This document shows, one piece after another, positions 34,566 through 42,986 of a stretch of 64,000 bases of DNA. The notes beneath the pieces are model-generated. The model was not told the DNA's origin and searched no databases. It was given only the letters and a program-made list of their open reading frames with translations. The DNA is from Aquimarina muelleri DSM 19832. Lineage in GTDB: Bacteria; Bacteroidota; Bacteroidia; Flavobacteriales; Flavobacteriaceae. The position numbers were made by a program, and so were the translations under genes. The DNA lies in assembly GCF_000430665.1 (NCBI RefSeq), contig NZ_AUML01000005.1:1-64000 (forward strand), given 5' to 3'. How positions within the stretch are numbered: position 1 is the stretch's first letter; each line of letters starts with the position of its first letter.

Positions 34566-34597
34566 AAAAAAGCCAAAATTATAATTTTGGCTTTTTT
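34566..34597. terminator. Perfect palindromic terminator after the TM2 gene
   Basis: The 32-nt segment from A6 (34566-34571) to T6 (34592-34597) is self-complementary, with GCCAAAAT/ATTTTGGC arms. Ends 14 nt upstream of the candidate ArsR operator. Confidence 0.8.
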
Positions 34598-34610
34598 ATT
34601 TCATTTTATT

Positions 34611-34642
34611 ATCGTAATATTGCGATATTATAATATTGAATT
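34611..34642 (+). promoter_or_regulatory. Candidate operator/promoter of the ArsR-type cluster
   Basis: ATCGTAATATTGCGATATTA followed by TAATATTG lies directly before the arsR ATG. It contains an AATATT...AATATT inverted pattern and a TATCG/CGATA repeat. ArsR repressors usually bind such AT-rich dyads over their own promoter. No TAnnTTTG box is visible. Confidence 0.45.
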
Positions 34643-34966
34643 ATGGGAGTAACTAAAACACAAATATTTGATCAACAACAAAACGAACTAGCACAGTTTT
34701 TTAAAATACTTGGCCATCCTGCTCGCATAGCTATTCTTCAATATATAAGTAAACAAAACACTTGTATTTGTAATGATTTAGTAGAAGAAATAGGCTTAGC
34801 ACAAGCAACGATATCTCAACACCTTAAAGAACTAAAAAGCATTGGATTACTAAAAGGAGAAGTTGAAGGCAAGAGTATGTGCTATTGTATTGATGTAGAC
34901 AGATGGAACGTGCTACAAAAGAATTTAAACTCATTTTTTAATACCACTAAAACAAATTGTTGTTAA
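34643..34966 (+). CDS. ArsR-family metalloregulator
   Basis: 107 aa winged-helix repressor. HTH: FFKILGHPARIAILQYISKQ, then NTCICNDLVEEIGLAQATIS and QHLKELKSIGLLKGEVEGKS. The Cys pair CICNDL in the recognition-helix region is the alpha3-type As(III)/Sb(III) ELCVCDL-like site, and the C-terminal TNCC adds two more cysteines. It leads a three-gene unit with DUF6428 and a GNAT; this order is usual near arsenic genes in Flavobacteriia. Confidence 0.9.
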   Translation: MGVTKTQIFDQQQNELAQFFKILGHPARIAILQYISKQNTCICNDLVEEIGLAQATISQHLKELKSIGLLKGEVEGKSMCYCIDVDRWNVLQKNLNSFFNTTKTNCC

Positions 34967-34987
34967 ACACATTTAAAAACTACAACT

Positions 34988-35473
34988 ATGAATACATCCA
35001 ATTTTATATCGTTACTAGAAGAACATCAAGACAAATCTTTATTATTTGAATATGCTCCGGGTATGTTGGTTGGCACCAATTACCATATCACCGAAATAAA
35101 GCACACAACTATAGACTCTGTAGATTGTGGTGCAGGAACTGATTCTTGGAAAGAAACAGTTATTCAACTTTGGGAAAGCCCAACTGAATTAGGCAAAGAA
35201 AACTATATGACTTCATATAAAGCTTTGGCAATATTAAAAAAAGTCGGGCAAATGAAATCTTATGAAATGGATGCTGTTGTTAAAATAGAATATGGAAATG
35301 CTATGTTCCACACCTCTCAATTGCACGTAATAGATTTTGAAATTAAAGAAAATAAATTAGTAATAAAACTTACTGTAAACCCTACCGATTGTAAAGCAAA
35401 AGAAATATGTGGTGTTCCTGAAACCAACACTGTCGAATCTAATTCTTGTGCTCCAGGAAGTGGATGTTGTTAA
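34988..35473 (+). CDS. DUF6428 protein
   Basis: 161 aa, MNTSNFISLLEEHQDKSLLF ... PGMLVGTNYHITEIKHTTID. This fits the DUF6428 family, usually encoded after ArsR in arsenic-linked clusters of Bacteroidetes. The C-terminus is Cys rich (NPTDCKAKEICG ... SCAPGSGCC), a possible metal(loid)-binding tail. Function unknown. Confidence 0.8.
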   Translation: MNTSNFISLLEEHQDKSLLFEYAPGMLVGTNYHITEIKHTTIDSVDCGAGTDSWKETVIQLWESPTELGKENYMTSYKALAILKKVGQMKSYEMDAVVKIEYGNAMFHTSQLHVIDFEIKENKLVIKLTVNPTDCKAKEICGVPETNTVESNSCAPGSGCC

Positions 35474-35490
35474 AAAAAATAGCTCAATAC

Positions 35491-36000
35491 ATGTCTACAA
35501 CATCTGGTTTTACCATTAAAACAGCTCCTTTTACAAAACAAGATTGGATCGCAGTTTCTCAAATTTATAAAGAAGGTATTGCAACAGGAATAGCGACTTT
35601 TGAAACGCAAATACCTACTTGGAACGACTGGAACGCTTTACATATAAAAACTTGTAGAATTAAAGCTGTTAACGACAATACAATAATAGGGTGGACTGCA
35701 TTATCTCCTACCTCCAAAAGAAATACTTATAAAGGCGTAGCTGAAATAAGCATTTATATTTCCACAAAACACAGAAACCTAGGGATAGGAAAAATACTTT
35801 TGGAAAAATTAATTAATGAAAGTGAAAAAGCTGGATTCTGGTCTTTACAAGCAAGTATTTTTAGTGATAACAAAGCAAGTATTGCTCTACATAAATCTTT
35901 AGGATTTAGAGAAATAGGATATCGTGAAAAAATAGGAAAATTAAACAATATCTGGTATGACAACACCATTTTAGAACGAAGAAGTGAAATAATAATATAA
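35491..36000 (+). CDS. GNAT N-acetyltransferase (PAT/ArsN-like)
   Basis: 169 aa from MSTTSGFTIKTAPFTKQDWI; the frame opens at 35446 inside the DUF6428 gene. Typical phosphinothricin-acetyltransferase layout: IYKEGIATGIATFETQIPTW, IIGWTALSPTSKRNTYKGVA, EISIYISTKHRNLGIGKILL (acetyl-CoA loop) and ASIFSDNKASIALHKSLGFR. In an ArsR unit, an arsinothricin-type acetyltransferase (ArsN) is a reasonable idea, but general PAT activity is equally likely. No arsenate reductase or Acr3 pump follows. Confidence 0.8.
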   Translation: MSTTSGFTIKTAPFTKQDWIAVSQIYKEGIATGIATFETQIPTWNDWNALHIKTCRIKAVNDNTIIGWTALSPTSKRNTYKGVAEISIYISTKHRNLGIGKILLEKLINESEKAGFWSLQASIFSDNKASIALHKSLGFREIGYREKIGKLNNIWYDNTILERRSEIII

Positions 36001-36177
36001 TCACAAAAACACCACAGCAGGAGCCAAAACGCATGGAGTAAATCCAAAAGCAATAGTTATTACAAAAAAGAAAATCCTGCTACATTTACAAAAACCAGAA
36101 ATCAGATTAGAGAATACTGTAAAAACTTTATAGAGGAAAAATACTAAATACTATTTTTGTGATAACTACATAAACAT

Positions 36178-36211
36178 AAAGACCTCAAAGGTTTTACAGC
36201 TTGAGGTCTTT
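36178..36211. terminator. Bidirectional terminator
   Basis: Stem AAAGACCTCAA (36178-36188) / TTGAGGTCTTT (36201-36211), between the convergent GNAT and olsF-like genes. Confidence 0.85.
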
Positions 36212-36243
36212 ATATTATTCATTGTAGAGTATGATCTATTATT

Positions 36244-38061
36244 TTATTTATCGCTGCTTTTAAAATATTTTTGCTCCAATTCTTCTTGAAACTCTTCCAT
36301 CACAGGTTTTACTGTACTTTCTGGAAGATCTGCAATACGTATATACATTAAACCATCTACAGCATTGTTAAACAATGGATCTACATTAAACGCTACTACT
36401 TTGGCATTTTGTTTAATATATTTTTTGATTAAAACAGGAATACGTAAACTACCTGGTTCCACCTCATCTATAATTTTATCAAACTTATTTAAATCACTTT
36501 TACTCTCATCAAAAACAAAATCTTTATCAGCATCTTTTAATTTTACTTTAAATTCTTTTTTAGGCCTTACATATTGTGCTACATAAGGATCATAATAATG
36601 AGATCTCATGAACTCTATCATTAAAGACTTTGAAAAATTACTGAACTTATTACTTATACTTACTCCACCAATCAAATACTTATGCTCTGGAAAACGCAAA
36701 GTACAATGTACAATTCCTTTCCAAAGTAAAAACAACGGCATAGGCCTTTGTTGGTATTCCTTAATAATAAAAGCTCTTCCCATTTCTATAGATTCACTCA
36801 TCATTTTATATAGCTCTGGTTCAAACCTAAATAAATCCTGCAAATAAAATCCATCAATACCACGACTACTATATATTTCTGACCCCATACCCATACGGTA
36901 AGCTCCTACTAATTTATTAGCATCATTATCCCATAAAAACATATGATGGTAGTAATCATCAAAAGAATCCAGATCTATAGAGTTATTTGTTCCCTCTCCT
37001 ATTTCCCTAAAAGTAATTTCTCTTAATCTACCTATCTCATGTACAACATTTGGAACATCTGTTCTTTTAGCAAGAAAAACTTCATAATTTTTACTAACTA
37101 ATAACCTTCTATCATTTTCTCTACAGTATTCTAATTCAGATTCTATTAAATTAATACTGCCTTTTACTGCAATTTTTTTGGGAGATTTTGAGGCTTTTGG
37201 CAACTTTAAATTCTGAGGAATAGATTCTCTTAATGTTTTTTTCTCAAAAGGATTAGCCAACATATACGTTTTCTTTCTCATAAAAGTTGTAAAGTCCTCA
37301 AGGTTAGCATACTCTAGCTGATCTTTTACAGAAACAGGATTTCCTATCCTAACTTTAATAATTCTCTTTTCTTGCAAAAAAAGCTCACTTGGTAACTTAG
37401 CAGTCCTTAGTAATCCACTAATTGATGCCATTTTATAAAAAAGTCTACTATTGCGTGCGTGAAAATATATAGGTATAACAGGGACTTTTGCTTTTTGCAC
37501 TAATCGCATGGCACTTGGCGTCCATGGTCTATCCACATAATTCTTTCCTTCTTTTAATGTAGAAACTTCTCCCGCAGGGAAAATACCCAATGGTTTTCCT
37601 TCCCTTAGATGCAGAATAGCATTTTTAATTCCATTATGACTGGATTTAACTTCTTTTCTATTCTCAAAAGGATTTACAGGCATCATATATGGCCGCAGAG
37701 GTTTAAAGTTATGCAACAAAAAATTAGCGATAACTTTATAATCTGATCTATGCTCCAGCATCAATTTTAGTAATAACCCACCATCAAGGCCACCTAATGG
37801 ATGATTAGATATGGTAATAAATGCTCCTTCTTTTGGCAATCTTTTAAAATCTTCTTCAGGAATTTCAAAAGTAACTCCATAGGAATCCAAAGCTTTATTA
37901 ATATATTCTAATCCTTCGAGATGACTTATTTTATCATACTCTCGATTAACTTTGGAGATTCTTGTTGCTTTAATGATAATCCAACCAATAAAGGTGCCGA
38001 TAAAACCAAGTTTATCTAATTTTAGCCCTTTGGCTACTTCTCTTGCTGTGATTATGGGCAT
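36244..38061 (-). CDS. olsF: Fused O-acyltransferase/N-acyltransferase (OlsF-like)
   Basis: 605 aa with two domains. N-terminal ~1-290 is a lysophospholipid-type acyltransferase: ITISNHPLGGLDGGLLLKLM (NHx5D block), GIFPAGEVSTLKEGK (block III), KAKVPVIPIYFHARNSR (block IV). C-terminal ~310-600 is a hemolysin/OlsB-type N-acyltransferase: EIGRLREITFREIGEGTNNS, DDYYHHMFLWDNDANKLVGA. Such fusions (OlsF) make ornithine lipids from ornithine in one protein and are known in Flavobacteriia and Serratia. Ornithine versus glycine/other amino lipid cannot be decided here. Confidence 0.82.
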   Translation of the reverse strand: MPIITAREVAKGLKLDKLGFIGTFIGWIIIKATRISKVNREYDKISHLEGLEYINKALDSYGVTFEIPEEDFKRLPKEGAFITISNHPLGGLDGGLLLKLMLEHRSDYKVIANFLLHNFKPLRPYMMPVNPFENRKEVKSSHNGIKNAILHLREGKPLGIFPAGEVSTLKEGKNYVDRPWTPSAMRLVQKAKVPVIPIYFHARNSRLFYKMASISGLLRTAKLPSELFLQEKRIIKVRIGNPVSVKDQLEYANLEDFTTFMRKKTYMLANPFEKKTLRESIPQNLKLPKASKSPKKIAVKGSINLIESELEYCRENDRRLLVSKNYEVFLAKRTDVPNVVHEIGRLREITFREIGEGTNNSIDLDSFDDYYHHMFLWDNDANKLVGAYRMGMGSEIYSSRGIDGFYLQDLFRFEPELYKMMSESIEMGRAFIIKEYQQRPMPLFLLWKGIVHCTLRFPEHKYLIGGVSISNKFSNFSKSLMIEFMRSHYYDPYVAQYVRPKKEFKVKLKDADKDFVFDESKSDLNKFDKIIDEVEPGSLRIPVLIKKYIKQNAKVVAFNVDPLFNNAVDGLMYIRIADLPESTVKPVMEEFQEELEQKYFKSSDK

Positions 38062-38118
38062 TAATTATTATTTGTTCTAGCTTACAAATATAGCAAATTC
38101 ATTGAATAGGTTTTCTTA

Positions 38119-39369
38119 TTATCTCGAAACCATTTGATAAGTCTCTCTAGTAATTTGTTTCAACAAAATATCTTTATCTTTTTCTAAAGACATAATCGCT
38201 TCATCTGTAAAATGTCTAATAGTAAATAAAGATACATTTGTATTGTAAGTAACTCTAAATTTTGCTTTAAGTTTTACTAAAAGTTCATCAAAATGAATAA
38301 ATTTATCTTCCAAACATACCGAAAAACTAATAGCAGAGTTTTGAATAAGTCCTACTTTTATTTGATACTCATGAAAAAGACTAAAAATTTGACTCATATT
38401 ATCTTCTACAATAAACGAAAAATCTAAAGAAGATAGCGATAATAAAATTTGATTCTTCTTTACGATATAACATGGCAAATGAGGATCTAATGGTTGCCCT
38501 TTTTTTACAGATGTTCCTAAACCTTCTGGATTAAGAAATGATTTAACATATAATGGTATTTCTTTACGTTGTAGTGGCTGAATCGTTTTGGGGTGAATTA
38601 CCGAAGCGCCATAAAAAGCCAACTCTATTGCCTCTTCATAAGAAATATGGGATAATAATTGAGTAGTATTAAAAACTCTTGGATCTGCATTAAGGACTCC
38701 TGGAACATCTTTCCATATACTCACACTATCTGCATTTAAACAATATGCAAAAATCCCTGCAGTATAATCACTTCCCTCTCTACCTAAAGTAGTAGTAAAA
38801 TTGTTGTTATCAGAACCTATAAACCCTTGAGTTATGCTTAGTCCTTTTTTATTAGTTTTTTGAGCAATATTTTGTTGAGTAGTACTCCAGTTTACTTCTG
38901 TATCTCTGTAGACGCTATCTGTCTTTATGAAATCTCTAGCGTCTAACCAATCATTTGTGTATCCTCTATGATTTAAATACTCACTTATGATAGTTGTAGA
39001 AACCAATTCGCCATAACATACTATTTGATCATAAATAAAATCATGTTGTGTAGATTTATTTCTCCCTAATAATGTTTTCATATCAAGAAATAAACTTTTA
39101 ATTTTCTCAAAAACTGGATGTTGTTTATTCTCAAAAAGATCTTCTACAATCTGATTATGATACTCTTCAATATTTTGGATTTCTTTTTTAAACCCATTGT
39201 CCTTTTTTAGATATACTTCCACGACATTTTCTAATGCATTTGTAGTTTTACCCATCGCTGATACTACAATGACTAGATCAGAAAATCCGGTTTTATCAAG
39301 AACCTTAATAACATTTCTTACCCCATCTGCATCTTTTACAGACGCACCTCCAAATTTAAAAACCCTCAT
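38119..39369 (-). CDS. lysC: Aspartate kinase
   Basis: 416 aa, monofunctional, from ATG 39369 (MRVFKFGGASVKDADGVRNV). It phosphorylates aspartate in the first step to Lys/Thr/Met. Motifs: KFGGAS (ATP/aspartate), GLSITQGFIGSDNNNFTTTL, GREGSDYTAGIFAYCLNADS and the end of the kinase domain FYGASVIHPKTIQPLQRKEI. C-terminal ~100 residues are ACT-like regulatory domains, somewhat degenerate. Single gene between olsF-like and a GNAT gene on the same strand. Confidence 0.92.
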   Translation of the reverse strand: MRVFKFGGASVKDADGVRNVIKVLDKTGFSDLVIVVSAMGKTTNALENVVEVYLKKDNGFKKEIQNIEEYHNQIVEDLFENKQHPVFEKIKSLFLDMKTLLGRNKSTQHDFIYDQIVCYGELVSTTIISEYLNHRGYTNDWLDARDFIKTDSVYRDTEVNWSTTQQNIAQKTNKKGLSITQGFIGSDNNNFTTTLGREGSDYTAGIFAYCLNADSVSIWKDVPGVLNADPRVFNTTQLLSHISYEEAIELAFYGASVIHPKTIQPLQRKEIPLYVKSFLNPEGLGTSVKKGQPLDPHLPCYIVKKNQILLSLSSLDFSFIVEDNMSQIFSLFHEYQIKVGLIQNSAISFSVCLEDKFIHFDELLVKLKAKFRVTYNTNVSLFTIRHFTDEAIMSLEKDKDILLKQITRETYQMVSR

Positions 39370-39411
39370 CAATTTTATTTTAATAATACTCGTTAGGCAG
39401 TTTAAAAAACA

Positions 39412-39888
39412 TTATAAATCAGATACAAATTTATGAATCCCTTCTTCATCCATCTGTACTAAGCACCAATCCTTTAAAAGTTTTGCTCCACTTTTTTCAT
39501 AAAATTTTATAGCTGGAGTATTCCAATCCAAAACTACCCATTCTACTCTTTTTACACCTTCATTTTTTGCATATTTTAACACCTCAGTGTATAAAGCACT
39601 ACCAACACCTGTTCCTCTCATAGACTCTTTAACAACAAGATCTTCTAGATGAACCGAACGCCCTTTCCATGTAGAAAAACGATAATACACTAATGCCATC
39701 CCCACAATTTCATCTTCTATCTCTGCAACAAAACAATGAAAAAGCGGATGATCTCCAAAACCCTCATCAATAAGATCTTTTATGCTAATCTTAACAGCGT
39801 CTGGTTCTTTTTCAAAAATTGCCAACTCTCTAATTAAGCCCAATACTTGAATCATATCTTCCTCCTTGGCACTTCTAATTACATAACT
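39412..39888 (-). CDS. GNAT-family N-acetyltransferase (diamine-acetyltransferase-like)
   Basis: 158 aa from MSYVIRSAKEEDMIQVLGLI. Layout matches the SAT/diamine acetyltransferase type: FEKEPDAVKISIKDLIDEGF, HCFVAEIEDEIVGMALVYYR, FSTWKGRSVHLEDLVVKESM, RGTGVGSALYTEVLKYA (acetyl-CoA loop), WVVLDWNTPAIKFYEKSGAK. Substrate probably a small amine or thialysine-like compound; not certain. 42 nt upstream of lysC, same strand. Confidence 0.88.
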   Translation of the reverse strand, partial: SYVIRSAKEEDMIQVLGLIRELAIFEKEPDAVKISIKDLIDEGFGDHPLFHCFVAEIEDEIVGMALVYYRFSTWKGRSVHLEDLVVKESMRGTGVGSALYTEVLKYAKNEGVKRVEWVVLDWNTPAIKFYEKSGAKLLKDWCLVQMDEEGIHKFVSDL

Positions 39889-40034
39889 CATAAAAATAAA
39901 ATTTATCAAAACTATAAAATTGTATTAAAAATAAGATCATTTTATTACTCTATCTTTATAATGTTTTTGTGTTTGTTTGCTTAAAAAAATTAATAATTGG
40001 CCTAACGAAAACGTTATAGTCTATTAAAAAATAA

Positions 40035-40042
40035 TACTTTTG
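40035..40042 (+). promoter_or_regulatory. -7 box of fbp
   Basis: TACTTTTG fits TAnnTTTG, 22 nt before the fbp ATG, so the leader is very short. A weak TTGG is ~35 nt further upstream. Confidence 0.6.
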
Positions 40043-40064
40043 CACCAAGCAAAACTCACTATAA

Positions 40065-41063
40065 ATGACAAGACAAAATCAAACCTTAGGAGAATTCATT
40101 ATTGAGAATCAAAATGATTTTCCGTATGCAAGCGGAGAACTTTCTCGTTTGATCAACTCTATTCGATTAGCTGCTAAAATGGTAAATCACCAGGTAAACA
40201 AAGCAGGATTAGTAGATATTACAGGCACTATAGGAGAGACTAACATACAGGGTGAAGACCAGCAGAAACTAGATGTTTTAGCAAATGAGACCTTTATCAA
40301 TACACTTACAAATAGAGAAATTGTGTGTGGTATAGCCTCAGAAGAAAATGATGATTTTATTACTATAAAAGGTCAAAAAAATGATCATCGCAATAATTAT
40401 GTAGTTTTAATGGATCCGTTAGACGGCAGCTCCAACATTGATGTTAATGTGTCTGTAGGGACTATTTTTTCTATATATCGTAGAGTTACTCCTACAGGGA
40501 CACCCGTTACTTTAGAAGATTTTCTGCAACCAGGAAACCTACAAGTAGCAGCTGGTTATATTATTTATGGAACATCTACCATGCTTGTTTACACCACAGG
40601 AAATGGTGTCAATGGATTTACACTAAATCCAGCATTAGGAACATATTATTTATCTCATCCAAATATGAAATTCCCTAAAGATGGCTCTATATACTCTGTT
40701 AATGAAGGAAACTATATTCATTTTCCCCAAGGAATAAAAAACTATATCAAATACTGCCAAGAAGAAAAAGACGATCGCCCTTATACATCCAGATATATTG
40801 GGTCGTTAGTAAGTGATATTCATCGTAATATGATTAAAGGTGGGATATACATGTATCCAAATACATCTAAATCTCCTAACGGGAAACTTCGTTTATTATA
40901 TGAATGTAACCCAATGGCATTCATTACAGAGCAAGCAGGAGGAAAAGCCAGTGATGGTTACCAAAGAATTATGGATATAAAACCAACAGAACTACATGAA
41001 CGTACCCCATTTATTTGTGGAAACAAAAATATGGTTGAAAAAGTAGAATCCTTTATGAAATAA
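40065..41063 (+). CDS. fbp: Fructose-1,6-bisphosphatase class 1
   Basis: 332 aa gluconeogenic phosphatase. Metal sites [19 protein letters not shown], and [20 protein letters not shown] (D-P-L-D-G-S). Substrate-binding [16 protein letters not shown] and [20 protein letters not shown], then GGKASDG. Full length for the family; regulation by AMP not decidable from sequence. Confidence 0.97.
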   Translation: MTRQNQTLGEFIIENQNDFPYASGELSRLINSIRLAAKMVNHQVNKAGLVDITGTIGETNIQGEDQQKLDVLANETFINTLTNREIVCGIASEENDDFITIKGQKNDHRNNYVVLMDPLDGSSNIDVNVSVGTIFSIYRRVTPTGTPVTLEDFLQPGNLQVAAGYIIYGTSTMLVYTTGNGVNGFTLNPALGTYYLSHPNMKFPKDGSIYSVNEGNYIHFPQGIKNYIKYCQEEKDDRPYTSRYIGSLVSDIHRNMIKGGIYMYPNTSKSPNGKLRLLYECNPMAFITEQAGGKASDGYQRIMDIKPTELHERTPFICGNKNMVEKVESFMK

Positions 41064-41306
41064 AGCCAAACACCATGTAACTTTTTTTTATTATAGTTCT
41101 AAATAAAGCAATAATTATTATTTATAAAATCACTTATATATATACTCCTCAAAGATTTTAAAACCAACCATAAGGCACTAATTAATAAAAAAGTAAGGTT
41201 TTAGCGACCCAGAAGTAATATTATCGGTCATAATTGCCATGTTTTTAACGTTTTTATGTTAATTTTACGTAAGTTAGAAATTAAGAATCTAAATAAACCA
41301 TCCATA

Positions 41307-41660
41307 ATGGCTAAAGAAAATAAAGCTATTGAAGAAAAAGTTTCTGATGATCCTTCTTCAAAAATAGAAGCAATAAAAAATCTAATTTTTGGAGAAAATA
41401 TTGCTGCTTATAATTCAGAATTTGAAAAAGTAAAAAAAGATATATCTTCAAAAAAGAAAGAGCTCGAAGATTTTATCGAAGATACTCGTAAAGAATTAAA
41501 TCAAGCAATCGATAATTTAAGTACCGATATAAATATTAGGATTACCGAATTAGAAGATAATTTGGCAGATAAAGTTGAGATGTTGGACACTAAAAAAGTG
41601 GATAAAAAAATGTTAAGCGACCTTCTTATCAACCTAGGCGAAAAAATCAACCAAAAATAA
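41307..41660 (+). CDS. Coiled-coil protein of the GTPase operon
   Basis: 117 aa from MAKENKAIEEKVSDDPSSKI; the frame opens 17 codons upstream at a less likely start. Almost wholly helical, with a heptad-rich part (VKKDISSKKKELEDFIEDTR ... TDINIRITELEDNLADKVEM). No membrane segment. 18 nt before the next gene and on the same strand as the GTPase and kinase. Probably a scaffold or oligomerising partner of the 274-aa protein (both have I/L-rich LLFTEE/LIFGEN-type start motifs, see there). Confidence 0.65.
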   Translation: MAKENKAIEEKVSDDPSSKIEAIKNLIFGENIAAYNSEFEKVKKDISSKKKELEDFIEDTRKELNQAIDNLSTDINIRITELEDNLADKVEMLDTKKVDKKMLSDLLINLGEKINQK

Positions 41661-41678
41661 TCCAATCTATCCAAAATT

Positions 41679-42503
41679 ATGGAAGAGCAGGATAAACTTA
41701 AAATTCTTAAAGAACTTCTTTTTACAGAAGAACATGAGTTTGCCGATTCCATTGCTCAAAAAATTGAAGATTTAACAAAAATTGTACATCAAAAAAAAGA
41801 ACTTTCACACAAAGTCGATCCAATTATTGATGACAAATTACAACAATTTGTTTTAGAAATCCCTAAAACTTTGGGGCCTACTATTACTGAAGCTTTACGA
41901 GAAGAAATTAAAAACTCTCAAGACGCTGTAGTAGAAGCTTTATTTCCTATCATTGGTAAGATGATTAAGAAATATATTGCCCATGAAATGAAATTACTAA
42001 GTGAAAATATTAGTAGAAAAACTAAAAAAGCATTTTCATTTAAAAAATGGTTTCGACGAACCAAAGCTAAAGCTCAAGGGGTCAGCGATGGAGATTTAGC
42101 TATAAATGATTATGCAAAACCCAGACTTATTCAAATGTTTGTAATCGAAAAAAATTCTGGTATACTACTTGCTGATTATAGCCCATTATCAGAAGACACT
42201 ATAGATAAAGAAATGATTGCAGGAATGCTTACAGCGATAAAAAGCTTTGTCGAAGATGCCTTTCATGGAGGAGATCAAAACCTAGAACTTATAGAGTATG
42301 AATTATACACTATACATATTCAAAATTTTTACTCTTACTATGTTGCTGCAGTAATATCCGGAGCCTATAACATGATGTTTAAAGAAGTTTTAGAAGATCA
42401 AATTATAGATTTTGCTAAGAACAATATTTCGAGTAAAGATTTAAAAGATAGCATCCTTTTTACTAAAAAATTAAAAAAATATTTTGCAGATGAAATTGTC
42501 TAA
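41679..42503 (+). CDS. Unknown protein with longin/roadblock-like C-terminal domain
   Basis: 274 aa. Residues 1-100 are helical and begin KLKILKELLFTEEHEFADSI, resembling IEAIKNLIFGENIAAYNSEF of the gene before. A basic patch (SRKTKKAFSFKKWFRRTKAK) precedes a C-terminal alpha/beta region, RLIQMFVIEKNSGILLADYS, then GMLTAIKSFVEDAFHG, which looks like a longin/roadblock-type sensor or GTPase-partner domain. It overlaps the GTPase gene by 14 nt. The function is unknown; a GTPase regulator is the best guess from the context. Confidence 0.65.
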   Translation: MEEQDKLKILKELLFTEEHEFADSIAQKIEDLTKIVHQKKELSHKVDPIIDDKLQQFVLEIPKTLGPTITEALREEIKNSQDAVVEALFPIIGKMIKKYIAHEMKLLSENISRKTKKAFSFKKWFRRTKAKAQGVSDGDLAINDYAKPRLIQMFVIEKNSGILLADYSPLSEDTIDKEMIAGMLTAIKSFVEDAFHGGDQNLELIEYELYTIHIQNFYSYYVAAVISGAYNMMFKEVLEDQIIDFAKNNISSKDLKDSILFTKKLKKYFADEIV

Positions 42504-42984
42504 AAAAGTAGTGCTTTTAGGACACTTTGGTGTTGGAAAAACATCGTTATTCAGGCGTTTTATTGACAACGAGTTTTCTGAAGAATACAAAGTAACCCTT
42601 GGAGTACAAATCAAAAAGAAAACAGTACAATTGCCAGATGGCAGAGAATTATCTATGATAATTTGGGATACAGAAGGACATTCTAACAGTATTGAAGACA
42701 CCAGAAAATCTTATCTTCTTGGCTCACATGCTTTTATTTATGTTTTTGATGTAACCCGACCAGAAACCTACCGCACACTTAATCAAGATCTAGAATATCT
42801 TAAAGAAAATTACACTAAAGTACCTGCCAAAATATTAGGCAATAAGCTAGACTTGGTAAATGAAAAAGAAATTAGTAATCATCTTACCTCTCAAAACATT
42901 TATTTTGATTGTTTAGCAAGTGCAAAAACTAATAAAAATGTTCAGGATTTCTTTTCTGATCTAGCAAAAGAAATAACTAAGTGA
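42490..42984 (+). CDS. Small Ras/Rab-like GTPase
   Basis: 164 aa from ATG 42490 (a TTG two codons earlier is possible). G1 GHFGVGKTS (residues 11-19), switch region EEYKVTLGVQ (Thr of G2), G3 WDTEGH (Rab-like DTAGQ is changed to DTEGH, i.e. the catalytic-Gln position is His), G4 NKLD, G5 ASAK. Size, spacing and lack of a C-terminal Cys suggest a soluble bacterial Ras-like GTPase. It overlaps both neighbours and is co-transcribed with a putative regulator and a hybrid histidine kinase. Confidence 0.88.
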   Translation: MKLSKKVVLLGHFGVGKTSLFRRFIDNEFSEEYKVTLGVQIKKKTVQLPDGRELSMIIWDTEGHSNSIEDTRKSYLLGSHAFIYVFDVTRPETYRTLNQDLEYLKENYTKVPAKILGNKLDLVNEKEISNHLTSQNIYFDCLASAKTNKNVQDFFSDLAKEITK

Positions 42985-42986
42985 GT

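Noticed and set aside
36001..36147. 49-codon frame following the GNAT stop (ends ...REYCKNFIEEKY)
   Set aside because: Open and in frame with the GNAT gene but without a start or recognisable family; could be a gene remnant, but the evidence is too thin to annotate.
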